Source: an uncultured Prochlorococcus sp. (GTDB lineage: Bacteria > Cyanobacteriota > Cyanobacteriia > PCC-6307 > Cyanobiaceae). Taken from it: DNA of 64,000 nucleotides. The first letter of the stretch is position 1. Every line of letters starts with the position of its first letter. The stretch spans positions 1-64,000 of the forward strand of contig CACJPB010000005.1 in NCBI GenBank assembly GCA_902595175.1, read 5' to 3'. A program made the translations under genes and the position numbers. Below the pieces are notes generated by a model, which did no database searches, was not told the DNA's origin, and saw only the letters and a program-made list of their open reading frames with translations. This document shows positions 1-8,887 of this stretch, piece by piece.

Positions 1-2413
1 ATATTTGAATTTTTTCTTTAAAATCTTTCGGTTTCCCAAAGTCTTTAAGTACCTCTTGACCACCTCTACCCATTTTTGGCATCGCAAGAATTTCTAATGC
101 TCGTTTTATATCAACAGTAAAAACATCATCCTCTTTCTTTAAGGATCTATTTTCAGATTCAGATTCATTTTTAATCCATTTGATGTAAGGGCCAAATCTT
201 CCTCTATCAGCTTCAACAACGCCTCCTTCAGGATGAACTCCTAACAATCTAGGTAAACTTAAAAGTACAAGCGCCTCATCTAGAGTTAGATCATCAGTTT
301 TCAACTCTTTGGGTAATGAAGCTCTTCTTGGTTTAGCTTTATCTTGATCATTATTTCCCAATTGTACGTAAGGTCCATAAGGGCCAAATCTTAAAAAGAC
401 TTTTTCCCCAGTTTTCGGGTCAGTGCCAAGATCTGATGGGCCACTTAAAATTTGATCAACTTGCTTTATATCTAAATCTCCAGGAGTAATATCCATTGGA
501 AGATTACCTTTAGCCTGAATTTCATTACCAGATTCATCAATTTTTGTACCCTCTAGCCAAGGTCCGTTAGAGCCTATTCTGACTACGCAAGGAAGGTCTT
601 CGAAATCAACTTGTCTATAAGCTTTACCATCAATATCACCCTCTGTTTTCTGAACTTTTACCTCCAAACCATTTTTACCTTTATAGAAAGTTTCTAGGTA
701 TGGGAGCCACTCAAGATTACCAGAAGATATTTCATCCAATGAAGATTCCATTTTTGCAGTAAAAGTAGTATCAACCAGATCAGGAAAATGTTCTTCTAAT
801 AGAGCAGTAACAGCAAAAGCTGTAAACGTTGGGGCCAAAGTATTGGAAGATATATTCGCATAACCTCTATCAACTATGGTCCCAATAATGCTGGCATAGG
901 TAGAAGGTCTCCCAATCCCTTCTTTTTCAAGAACTTTAACTAATGCAGCCTCTGTATATCTTGCAGGAGGTTTAGTTTCATGAAAAGTAGATTCCTTATT
1001 AGTAACTTCAAGACATGTTCCAGTTGTTAAGTTTGGGAGAATAATTTCTTGTTGTTCAAGGGATGAACTTGGGTCATCACTTCCCTCGACATAAGCTCTG
1101 AAGAATCCTGCGAAATCAATACTTTTCCCGCTCGATTTAAATAATCCATCCCCTACGCTAATTTCAGCATTAATCATTGTTAACCTAGCTTCCGCCATTT
1201 GACTAGCTACAGTTCTTTTCCAAATTAAATCGTAAAGTGATAAGTCTCTACCAGTTAGATTAGTTTCCTTTGGTGTTTTAAATACCTCTCCTGCCGGCCT
1301 AATAGCTTCGTGTGCTTCTTGAGCATTTCTTGCAGTTGAATTAAATTGTCTTGGTGAGTTAGATAAATATTCTTTTCCATACATAGAACTGACACATTCT
1401 CTAGCAGCTCTTGTGGCTTGTTCGGAGAGATGAACTGAATCAGTTCTCATATATGTTATGAAACCTCTCTCATATAGACCTTGTGCACATCTCATAGTTT
1501 CTCTTGCAGACAAACGGAGCTTCCTATTTGCTTCTTGTTGTAATGTGCTAGTTGTAAATGGAGGAACTGGCTTACGAGTGGATGGCTTTTTTTCGATTTT
1601 TGAGACTAACCAATCCTCTGAGGAAAAAGTCTTCAATAAATCATTTACTTGTTCTTCTCCAATTATTAAAGATTTGTTTCCTTCTTTTAATTTACCGGTT
1701 TGTTCGTCGAAATCGGAACCGTTAGAAATTCTTTGACCGTTTAAACTGAATAATTTAGTTTCGAAAGTAATATTATCTTTTACTAGGGAAGCTTTAATCC
1801 CCCAGTAACTAGCTTTTTTAAAGGATCTTCTTTCTCTCTCTCGCCTAACAAGAAGTCTTACAGAAACTGATTGGACACGACCAGCAGATAGTCGGGGGGC
1901 GACCTTCTTCCAAAGTAAAGGAGATAATTCATATCCAAAAAGCCTGTCCAAGATTCTTCTTGTTTCTTGAGCCTGAACAAGTTCCATATCAATTTCTCTT
2001 GTTTGGTCTAAAGCTTTATTAATTGCCTTTTTTGTGATTTCATGAAAAACCATTCTCTTAGTTGGTATTTTAGGCTTAAGTATTTGCAAGAGATGCCAGC
2101 TAATACTCTCTCCCTCTCTATCTTCATCAGTTGCCAGTAATAGCTGGTTCGCACCTTTCAATGCATCTTTTAACTCTTTAACAACCTTTTTCTTATCTTT
2201 TGGAACTATATAAAGTGGTTCAAAATCTTCTGTTGTATTAACTCCTATCCTTGACCATTTTTCCTTTTTAACCGCAGCAGGTATTTCAGCAGCTCCTTTT
2301 GGAAGATCTCTTACATGTCCCATTGAAGCGAGAACTTCATAATTAGGAGGCAAAAACTTTCTTATAGTTTTTGCTTTGGTGGGACTTTCAACAATAACAA
2401 GTGTGTGATCCAA
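1..2413 (-). CDS. topA: DNA topoisomerase I, C-terminal end cut off by the window
   Basis: This is a type IA topoisomerase that relaxes negatively supercoiled DNA by a single-strand passage reaction. The start is a TTG at 2411-2413, giving the Toprim beginning MDHTLVIVESPTKAKTIRKF. The acidic Toprim motif reads ATDEDREGESISWHLL, and the catalytic tyrosine sits in YMRTDSVHLS near the complement of 1445. The low-coordinate end carries the repeated C-terminal DNA-binding units (YGPYVQLG and FGPYIKW), typical of cyanobacterial TopA. The reading frame runs off base 1, so the C-terminus is not visible. It is divergent from ndhB. I am very sure of the family; the TTG start is chosen by family N-terminus fit. 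Confidence 0.95.
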   Translation of the reverse strand, partial: MDHTLVIVESPTKAKTIRKFLPPNYEVLASMGHVRDLPKGAAEIPAAVKKEKWSRIGVNTTEDFEPLYIVPKDKKKVVKELKDALKGANQLLLATDEDREGESISWHLLQILKPKIPTKRMVFHEITKKAINKALDQTREIDMELVQAQETRRILDRLFGYELSPLLWKKVAPRLSAGRVQSVSVRLLVRRERERRSFKKASYWGIKASLVKDNITFETKLFSLNGQRISNGSDFDEQTGKLKEGNKSLIIGEEQVNDLLKTFSSEDWLVSKIEKKPSTRKPVPPFTTSTLQQEANRKLRLSARETMRCAQGLYERGFITYMRTDSVHLSEQATRAARECVSSMYGKEYLSNSPRQFNSTARNAQEAHEAIRPAGEVFKTPKETNLTGRDLSLYDLIWKRTVASQMAEARLTMINAEISVGDGLFKSSGKSIDFAGFFRAYVEGSDDPSSSLEQQEIILPNLTTGTCLEVTNKESTFHETKPPARYTEAALVKVLEKEGIGRPSTYASIIGTIVDRGYANISSNTLAPTFTAFAVTALLEEHFPDLVDTTFTAKMESSLDEISSGNLEWLPYLETFYKGKNGLEVKVQKTEGDIDGKAYRQVDFEDLPCVVRIGSNGPWLEGTKIDESGNEIQAKGNLPMDITPGDLDIKQVDQILSGPSDLGTDPKTGEKVFLRFGPYGPYVQLGNNDQDKAKPRRASLPKELKTDDLTLDEALVLLSLPRLLGVHPEGGVVEADRGRFGPYIKWIKNESESENRSLKKEDDVFTVDIKRALEILAMPKMGRGGQEVLKDFGKPKDFKEKIQI

Positions 2414-2588
2414 GGTTTATTTCAAAAATTGGTGTTTTTGTTCTGTTAGGGCATATTATGATTATTTGAAGCTTTTTCAAGTATTTTCTTCTGAAAATTT
2501 CAAAAATCATACCCACAAATTATAATCAAGTTAAGATTAACTCTTAGACCCTTACAATCAAACATCTAATTTAATCCAATTTAATAAA

Positions 2589-4109
2589 GTGCCCAACGAA
2601 ATCTTTACAATTAATTTAAATGCTCAAGCCATTATTCCAGAGGCTTTTATTTTATTAGGTATTGTTGGAACACTTCTTGTAGATTTAGCTGGAGAAAAAA
2701 CTGCATCAAAATGGGCACCAATAATTTGCTATTTATCAATTGGCAGCTCTCTAGTTAGTTTGGCATTGCAATGGAGTAATCCTGTAGAAAGCGCATTCCT
2801 TGGGTCCTTTAATTCAGATAATTTAGCAATAGCATTTAGAGCAATAATAGCTTTATCAACTTTAGTTTCTTTACTCATAAGTTGGCGTTATACAGAGCAA
2901 AGTGGTAGCCCTATTGGGGAGTTTGCAGCGATAGTTCTCTCGGCGACTCTTGGGGGAATGCTTCTGTGTGGATCTACTGACCTTATTAGTGTATTTATAT
3001 CTCTGGAAACTTTATCTGTAGCAAGTTACTTACTTTCTGGTTACCTCAAGAGAGATCCCAGAAGTTCAGAAGCTGCCTTGAAATACCTCCTTGTGGGATC
3101 TGCAGCAGCTGCTGTCTATTTATATGGATCCTCTTTTCTTTATGGATTAAGTGGTTCAACAAATTTAGCGACAATAGGTTTAGAGATTATCAATAAGCCG
3201 TCCTTCATTACTTCACTAGCTCTTGTATTTGTCTTATCAACAGTCGCATTTAAGATAGCTGCAGTGCCTTTTCATCAATGGACGCCTGATGTATATGAGG
3301 GGTCACCTACACCTGTAGTAGCTTTTTTATCTGTTGGTTCAAAAACAGCGGGCTTTGCATTTGCAATAAGAATTTTAAGCACAACTTTCTCTTCTTTTGA
3401 CGAAGAATGGAAACTTTTATTTACTATTTTGGCCATATTGAGCATGGCTCTAGGAAATGTTGTAGCACTAGCTCAAACCTCAATGAAAAGGATGCTAGCT
3501 TACAGTTCTATTGGACAAGCTGGATTTGTAATGATTGGAATAGTATCTGGCACACAAGATGGATTATCAGCAGCTGTTTTATATTTGGCTGCATATTTGT
3601 TTATGAATTTGGGTGCATTTTCTTGTGTAATACTTTTCTCACTAAGAACTGGTTCTGACAGAATTCTTGATTACTCAGGACTTTACCAAAAAGATCCTCT
3701 TATTACATTAGGCTTGAGCCTTTGTCTTCTATCTCTTGGAGGTTTACCTCCAATGTTAGGATTTTTTGGAAAGATATATTTGTTTTTTGCAGGTTGGGCA
3801 AATCATCAGTATCTGTTAGTGATAGTTGGATTAGTAACTTCAGTTATATCTATTTATTACTACATTTCAGTGATAAAAATGATGGTAGTTAAAGAACCAC
3901 AGGAAGCTTCTGAAATAGTCAAATCATATCCTGACATTAATTGGGGAATTGTAGGATTACCTCCCTTGAGAATTGCACTTTATACCTGCGTGGCAGTAAC
4001 CGCTCTTGGAGGCATCCTGTCTAATCCTCTTTTTAAATTAGCTAATACAGCAGTTTCAGAAACTCCTTTCTTACAAGATATTATTGCTATAGCAAACAAT
4101 ATTTCCTAG
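2589..4109 (+). CDS. ndhB: NAD(P)H-quinone oxidoreductase subunit 2 (NdhB)
   Basis: This 506-residue polytopic membrane protein is the NuoN-like antiporter subunit of the cyanobacterial NDH-1 complex in the thylakoid membrane, which feeds electrons to plastoquinone and supports cyclic flow around photosystem I. It has a run of hydrophobic helices across nearly its whole length. The conserved proton-channel stretch [20 protein letters not shown] lies near residues 218-237. The start is GTG; no in-frame ATG lies close by. It is divergent from topA across 175 bases, which must hold both promoters. An ABC ATPase follows 16 bases downstream and may be cotranscribed. Confidence 0.97.
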   Translation: MPNEIFTINLNAQAIIPEAFILLGIVGTLLVDLAGEKTASKWAPIICYLSIGSSLVSLALQWSNPVESAFLGSFNSDNLAIAFRAIIALSTLVSLLISWRYTEQSGSPIGEFAAIVLSATLGGMLLCGSTDLISVFISLETLSVASYLLSGYLKRDPRSSEAALKYLLVGSAAAAVYLYGSSFLYGLSGSTNLATIGLEIINKPSFITSLALVFVLSTVAFKIAAVPFHQWTPDVYEGSPTPVVAFLSVGSKTAGFAFAIRILSTTFSSFDEEWKLLFTILAILSMALGNVVALAQTSMKRMLAYSSIGQAGFVMIGIVSGTQDGLSAAVLYLAAYLFMNLGAFSCVILFSLRTGSDRILDYSGLYQKDPLITLGLSLCLLSLGGLPPMLGFFGKIYLFFAGWANHQYLLVIVGLVTSVISIYYYISVIKMMVVKEPQEASEIVKSYPDINWGIVGLPPLRIALYTCVAVTALGGILSNPLFKLANTAVSETPFLQDIIAIANNIS

Positions 4110-4125
4110 AAGAATTTTTTAATAA

Positions 4126-4812
4126 ATGTCTAAGAAAGTCGCGAGTTTAGAAAACATATCTAAAACATATGGGAAAGAGGATCTAACTGTTAAAGCCTTA
4201 GACAGCATAAACTTAGAAATTTATAAAGGTGATTATTTAGCTGTAATGGGTGCTAGTGGCTCAGGCAAAAGTACAGCTATGAATATTATTGGATGTCTAG
4301 ATAGACCATCTAAAGGTATCTATAAATTAAATGGTATTCCTGTTGAGAATTTATCTGATGATGAGCTCGCGGAAATACGTAACCAAAAATTAGGCTTCGT
4401 TTTTCAACAATTTCATCTTCTTTCAGACGCAACTGCACTTGAAAACGTAACTTTGCCGATGATTTATGCTGGTATTGATCCCGAACAAAGATTAGAGCGA
4501 GGTAAAAATGCCTTAAAAAAAGTTGGCCTTTCAGAAAGAATGAATAATCGTCCAAACCAATTATCCGGAGGTCAACAACAACGAGTTGCTATTGCGCGGG
4601 CTATTATCAATAACCCTGCAATTTTGTTAGCAGACGAACCTACTGGAGCACTAGATTCAAAAACCACTGAAGATGTATTAGATCTTTTTGACAAATTACA
4701 TGAATCTGGAATAACTATAGTTTTAGTTACCCATGAAGATGAAGTTGCAAATCGCGCAAAAAAAATAGCCAAATTTAAGGATGGAAGAATAGTTGAATTA
4801 AAAGTTTATTAA
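4126..4812 (+). CDS. ABC transporter ATP-binding protein, DevA/LolD/MacB type
   Basis: This 228-residue ATPase belongs to the subfamily that powers MacB/LolCDE/DevBCA-like exporters. Walker A is GASGSGKS near residue 43, the signature LSGGQQQRVAIARA is near 147, and Walker B with its extended loop is LLADEPTGALDS near 169. The Q-loop FVFQQFHLL is also present. No permease or membrane-fusion partner is adjacent, so the partner must be encoded elsewhere and the substrate cannot be assigned. It lies 16 bases after ndhB and ends 2 bases before the convergent birA. Confidence 0.9.
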   Translation: MSKKVASLENISKTYGKEDLTVKALDSINLEIYKGDYLAVMGASGSGKSTAMNIIGCLDRPSKGIYKLNGIPVENLSDDELAEIRNQKLGFVFQQFHLLSDATALENVTLPMIYAGIDPEQRLERGKNALKKVGLSERMNNRPNQLSGGQQQRVAIARAIINNPAILLADEPTGALDSKTTEDVLDLFDKLHESGITIVLVTHEDEVANRAKKIAKFKDGRIVELKVY

Positions 4813-4814
4813 AT

Positions 4815-5564
4815 TCAAAACCTTCTAATTACCTTCAGTTGAGTTTCATTTTCAATTCTTAAATTCCCTTTGGAATCAATATCTTTAATTTTCCATTTTT
4901 GAGGACAATAACCACTAGGTAAAAAACTTTTATTAAGAAACTTATTTGCAGATTTAATCACATATTCTTTCTTCTTATTACATTCAATTGAATCATAAAA
5001 AGCTTTAAGAACTTTGGCTGTCCAATAATATTGATTAATATTTTTAGTTTGAAGTACTTTTGATAACGAAATACCTTCTAATGGAGTGTAATTTAAAACA
5101 TTCATGCCAAGTCCTACTCTTACATAGATAATTTCTTTACCTCTTGTTATCACCCTTGGTAAAAATCCAATCAACTTTTTTGAGCCAAAAAAAATATCAT
5201 TTGGCCATTTCAAACAAACATTTATATTTTCTTGTCTAAGCATTTCACATAACTTTATACCTAAAGACAAATTAAATATTTGACATGCAAATTCTTTTGA
5301 AAATATTGGGTACGCTGCACTTAACCAAATCCCGCCTTTTGGAGAAACCCAATGTTTTGAGTTTTGGCCAACCCCTGAGAACTGTTCTCTTGCGATTATC
5401 GCTACTGGCTGATTTTTCTTTATTTCAGAATATCCAAGCAAGTTTGTTAGCTCATTTTCGGTACTTTTACATTTTATTTTGTAAAGAAGTCTCCAGTTTG
5501 GATATTGACCCTGGATTTTTTTTAGGTAAAAAACTGTCTTAGATGCAGATCCAATAACTTTCAC
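4815..5564 (-). CDS. birA: Biotin--[acetyl-CoA-carboxylase] ligase, short (non-regulatory) form
   Basis: This 249-residue protein biotinylates the biotin carboxyl carrier protein of acetyl-CoA carboxylase. The catalytic core is visible: WVSPKGGIWLSA, LKWPNDIFFGSKKLIGFLPR with the conserved lysines, and VGLGMNVLN. There is no N-terminal winged-helix domain, so it is an enzyme without the repressor function seen in E. coli BirA. The nucleotide/biotin loop reads SGVGQNSKHW where the family usually has a GRGRxGRxW pattern, so the arginines are replaced; this is noted as a finding. It converges on the ABC ATPase gene. Confidence 0.9.
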   Translation of the reverse strand: MKVIGSASKTVFYLKKIQGQYPNWRLLYKIKCKSTENELTNLLGYSEIKKNQPVAIIAREQFSGVGQNSKHWVSPKGGIWLSAAYPIFSKEFACQIFNLSLGIKLCEMLRQENINVCLKWPNDIFFGSKKLIGFLPRVITRGKEIIYVRVGLGMNVLNYTPLEGISLSKVLQTKNINQYYWTAKVLKAFYDSIECNKKKEYVIKSANKFLNKSFLPSGYCPQKWKIKDIDSKGNLRIENETQLKVIRRF

Positions 5565-5621
5565 AAATTCTTTATTAAAACAACGAGCATCTTTTTGAAG
5601 ATTAGATTAACTTTAGTCTTA

Positions 5622-6125
5622 ATGAGTAAATTTTACAAATTGGACAAAAAGTATTTGCCAATAGTGAATAGAAGAAATCCACATCCATTAAAGAATTGTC
5701 TTGATAATTTCAAAAAATCGTGGGGAGACCTAGATAAACTCTCTAAAATCAACGAAAACTGGAAGAACTTAATTGGTTTGGAATTATATCAAGAATGCAA
5801 ACCATTAAATATTGAAAAAAAAATATTCACTGTTGCAGTAAATCATCCACAGTGGCGTCAAGCTTTAATCTATAACAAGCATAAATTAAAAGAGAGAATC
5901 GAGAAAATTGGAATAACTTTGAATGAAATAAAAATAATACAAAACTATGAAATTAAAAATAAAAATATCAAAGCTACTAATGCAAAGATAGTTTGGGCAA
6001 AGCATCCAAGCAGAATCCATCAAAATAATATGTGCATTTGTACTCTCTGCAATTCCCCTACTCCTGAGGGCGAAATCAAAAGATGGGGAAAGTGTTCTTT
6101 TTGTTGGAGAAAAATAAATAACTAA
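5622..6125 (+). CDS. DUF721 (DciA-like) protein with C-terminal zinc ribbon
   Basis: The protein is about 167 residues from this ATG; a TTG nine codons upstream (5595) would lengthen it. The central part fits DUF721, the family of DciA, the ancestral bacterial loader of the replicative helicase: the stretch around WKNLIGLELYQECKP followed by VAVNHPQWRQALIYNKHKL. The C-terminus carries cysteines at about 138, 140, 143, 158 and 161 (CTLC and CSFC pairs), which look like a zinc ribbon. The family match is from recognition; the helicase-loading role is inferred. It is divergent from birA and converges on the methyltransferase gene. Confidence 0.8.
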   Translation: MSKFYKLDKKYLPIVNRRNPHPLKNCLDNFKKSWGDLDKLSKINENWKNLIGLELYQECKPLNIEKKIFTVAVNHPQWRQALIYNKHKLKERIEKIGITLNEIKIIQNYEIKNKNIKATNAKIVWAKHPSRIHQNNMCICTLCNSPTPEGEIKRWGKCSFCWRKINN

Positions 6126-6130
6126 ATTAT

Positions 6131-6832
6131 TTATTTAGTTAAAATTAGTATTCCCATTTGCCCTCCCAAAATAGTCCTATATTCAGCTTTTTTAAATCCA
6201 ACTTCCTTAGCAATATTTATAAGCTCATTTTTCTTTGGGAAATTTCTAATACTTTTTTCAATATATGCGTACTCTGGACCTAAATTAAAAAGCCTCGAAA
6301 TGGTTACAACAATAAATCTCAAATAAATTTTCTGAAAAATATTGGATAAAGAACTTTGGGTTGAGCGATTAAAATCCAAAAATCCTGCCCTTCCTTTGTC
6401 CTTCAAAAGATAAAAAACTTTTTTTATTCCTTCTTCAACATTATTTAAGTTTCTAAGTCCATATGACATGCAAATCCCATCAAAATTTTTTGAATAATCA
6501 TTAATTTCTAATACATCTTTAATTTCCCACTTAATAAATTTATTTTTTTTAAGCTCTGATTTTTTTTTTGCAATATTTAAGATATCCTCTGCACTGTCAA
6601 TCCCAGTAATTGAACCCCTTGGACTAACTCTTTCAGAAATTAAGAATGCTAAATCTCCAGTTCCACAGCATAAATCAGCCCAATCTTCGCCATTTAAAGG
6701 TTCTAATAAATTAACTAATTTCCTTTTCCATAATCTGTGCAGCCCAAAACTTAATAGATTATTTAAAAAGTCATATTTATAAGAAATCTTATTAAATATA
6801 TTTTTGACTTCTATAGTTTTTGTGAATTTCAT
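6131..6832 (-). CDS. menG: Demethylnaphthoquinone/ubiquinone-type C-methyltransferase (phylloquinone step)
   Basis: This 233-residue SAM-dependent methyltransferase is of the UbiE/MenG family. The SAM-binding motif DLCCGTGDLAFLI is near residue 53, followed by GITGIDSAEDIL and SYGLRNL, both typical of UbiE. In cyanobacteria, which do not make ubiquinone, the expected reaction is methylation of 2-phytyl-1,4-naphthoquinone, the last carbon step to phylloquinone of photosystem I. The substrate is inferred from organism type. It lies 43 bases downstream of hisF on the same strand. Confidence 0.92.
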   Translation of the reverse strand: MKFTKTIEVKNIFNKISYKYDFLNNLLSFGLHRLWKRKLVNLLEPLNGEDWADLCCGTGDLAFLISERVSPRGSITGIDSAEDILNIAKKKSELKKNKFIKWEIKDVLEINDYSKNFDGICMSYGLRNLNNVEEGIKKVFYLLKDKGRAGFLDFNRSTQSSLSNIFQKIYLRFIVVTISRLFNLGPEYAYIEKSIRNFPKKNELINIAKEVGFKKAEYRTILGGQMGILILTK

Positions 6833-6875
6833 TTTTAAATTTTTAACTTATTTTTTTTGGTATTAAATTAAATTT

Positions 6876-7646
6876 TTATTCATATGGTCTAATTGGAAGA
6901 TTTTTTTCGAGAAGAAAAGTTTTTATTTCTTGTAGAGTAAGTTTCTTATCATGAAGTAATGATGCTAAAAGTGCGGCAGATGCCCTGCCTTCATTGAAAA
7001 CATCATAGATATCTTCTAAACAACCTGCCCCTCCGGAAGCAATTACTGGGATATCAACAATATTTGCAACAGATTCTGTCAAATTTAAATCATATCCATT
7101 CTGTGTTCCATCACCATCCATTGAAGTAAGCAATATTTCCCCTGCGCCTAACTCCTCAACTTTCTTTACCCAACTTAATACATCTATACCAGTATTTTCT
7201 CTCCCTCCTTTCACATATACCTCCCATTCATCAGTCTTATCAACTTTTCTTCGAGCATCAATTGCTATAACGATGCATTGATTACCAAATTCTCTAGAAC
7301 TTTCAGAAATTAAATAGGGATTTCTTACGGCTGAGGAATTCAAACTCACTTTATCTGCTCCTGCTCTTAAAAGATCATTAATAGAAGAAACAGAATCTAT
7401 ACCTCCACCTACTGTAAAAGGAATTTTTACTGATTTTGCTGTCCTAGAAACAAGGTCAACTAATGTATTCCTATTTTCCACGCTTGCTCTAATATCTAAA
7501 AATACCAATTCATCTGCGCCTTCATCAGAGTACCTACAAGCCAATTCAACAGGATCTCCTGAGTCTCTCAAGTTAACAAAATTTACACCTTTAACGACTC
7601 TGCCATTGGCGACATCTAAACAAGGAATTAAACGAAGAGCTACCAT
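6876..7646 (-). CDS. hisF: Imidazole glycerol phosphate synthase, cyclase subunit
   Basis: This 256-residue (beta/alpha)8-barrel makes imidazole glycerol phosphate and AICAR from PRFAR using ammonia supplied by HisH, in histidine synthesis. The two catalytic aspartates are in [12 protein letters not shown] near residue 11 and IAIDARR near residue 130. The phosphate-binding glycines GGGIDS and IASGGAG are intact, and the length is normal for the family. No other his gene is adjacent, as is usual in this lineage. It is divergent from the small DUF2862 gene. Confidence 0.97.
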   Translation of the reverse strand: MVALRLIPCLDVANGRVVKGVNFVNLRDSGDPVELACRYSDEGADELVFLDIRASVENRNTLVDLVSRTAKSVKIPFTVGGGIDSVSSINDLLRAGADKVSLNSSAVRNPYLISESSREFGNQCIVIAIDARRKVDKTDEWEVYVKGGRENTGIDVLSWVKKVEELGAGEILLTSMDGDGTQNGYDLNLTESVANIVDIPVIASGGAGCLEDIYDVFNEGRASAALLASLLHDKKLTLQEIKTFLLEKNLPIRPYE

Positions 7647-7705
7647 TTTAGTAAAAATTGTCCAAATGCTGTTAATCTTGCATAATAGCTTCCATTTTAC
7701 CTCTT

Positions 7706-7930
7706 ATGGCTGAAACAAAATTATTACCCAAAATCGGTAGTAAAATTAAAATTAACATTAACAAAGTAAAAGATAGACTACCAGCTAAATTAATTGATCA
7801 AATATCCTCTAATCCTAAAGCCGTCATAACAGGCTATAAAATGACAGACGGCAGGAGTATTGGGATCACCGCAAAATTTCAGAATGGTGAGCAAAATTGG
7901 TTTTTCCCAGAAGAAATTGAGAAAGGTTAA
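7706..7930 (+). CDS. DUF2862 small cyanobacterial protein
   Basis: This 74-residue soluble protein contains a small beta-rich domain that I recognise as DUF2862: KIGSKIKININKVKDRLP, then VTGYKMTDGRSIGI-like strands and a terminal WFFPEEIE. The function is unknown. It sits 8 bases before chlG on the same strand, so cotranscription with chlorophyll synthase is likely. A role linked to chlorophyll synthesis is only suggested by that position. Confidence 0.82.
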   Translation: MAETKLLPKIGSKIKININKVKDRLPAKLIDQISSNPKAVITGYKMTDGRSIGITAKFQNGEQNWFFPEEIEKG

Positions 7931-7938
7931 AGAGTAAA

Positions 7939-8886
7939 GTGAATGATCCAAAACAACTATTAGGAATTAAGGGTGCCTCTGAAACATCAAGCATATGGAA
8001 ACTCCGTATACAGTTAATGAAACCCATAACGTGGATCCCTTTGATATGGGGGGTTATTTGTGGAGCAGCTGCAAGTGGGAATTTTGAATGGACATTTAGT
8101 AATGTTCTAGCTTCATTGGCATGTATGTTGATGAGTGGACCACTTTTGGCTGGGTATACCCAAACCATAAATGATTTTTTTGATAAAGAAATTGATGCAA
8201 TTAATGAACCAAATAGACCAATTCCTTCTGGCAAAATTTCAATTAGAGATGTAAAAATACAAATCTGGGTATTACTTATAGCTGGTTTAATAGTTGCTTT
8301 TCTATTAGATTTATATGCTAAGCACAGCTTCCCCTCCGTCTTACTTTTGGCATTAGGAGGTTCCTTTGTTAGTTATATATATTCTGCTCCACCACTCAAA
8401 TTAAAACAGAATGGTTGGCTTGGAAATTATGCATTAGGAGCATCTTATATAGCTTTACCTTGGTGGGCAGGACAAGCCTTATTTGGGAAATTAACTATCG
8501 TGACAGCGATACTAACACTTGCTTATAGCCTCTCAGGACTTGGAATTGCTGTTATTAATGATTTCAAAAGTGTTGAAGGAGACTCAAAGCTAGGCTTAAA
8601 TTCTCTACCAGTAGTATTTGGAATTAAAAATGCAAGTAGAATAAGTGCAGGACTAATTGACATTTTTCAATTAGCAATGGTTGTAGTATTAGTCATTATT
8701 GGTCAACATTTAGCCTCTGTAATTTTGGTTTTATTGGTAATTCCACAAATTACATTTCAAGATATGTGGTTACTAAGAGATCCTTTAAAGTTTGATGTCA
8801 AATATCAAGCAAGTGCCCAACCGTTCCTTATAACTGGAATGTTAGTTACAGCTTTAGCGATAGGACATAGTTTTTTAGTTGCTTAA
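7939..8886 (+). CDS. chlG: Chlorophyll synthase (prenyltransferase)
   Basis: This 315-residue UbiA-superfamily integral membrane prenyltransferase attaches the phytyl or geranylgeranyl tail to (divinyl) chlorophyllide. Both Asp-rich motifs are present: NDFFDKEIDAINEPNRPIPS near residue 77 and INDFKSVEGDSKLG near residue 207. Multiple membrane helices surround them. The start is GTG. Its end overlaps the extended 5' end of the penicillin-binding protein frame, so the two are probably one transcript together with the upstream DUF2862 gene. Confidence 0.96.
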   Translation: MNDPKQLLGIKGASETSSIWKLRIQLMKPITWIPLIWGVICGAAASGNFEWTFSNVLASLACMLMSGPLLAGYTQTINDFFDKEIDAINEPNRPIPSGKISIRDVKIQIWVLLIAGLIVAFLLDLYAKHSFPSVLLLALGGSFVSYIYSAPPLKLKQNGWLGNYALGASYIALPWWAGQALFGKLTIVTAILTLAYSLSGLGIAVINDFKSVEGDSKLGLNSLPVVFGIKNASRISAGLIDIFQLAMVVVLVIIGQHLASVILVLLVIPQITFQDMWLLRDPLKFDVKYQASAQPFLITGMLVTALAIGHSFLVA

Positions 8887-8887
8887 G

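Noticed and set aside
7866..8234. 122-codon frame antisense to chlG
   Set aside because: Fully overlaps the clear chlG gene; no recognisable motif.
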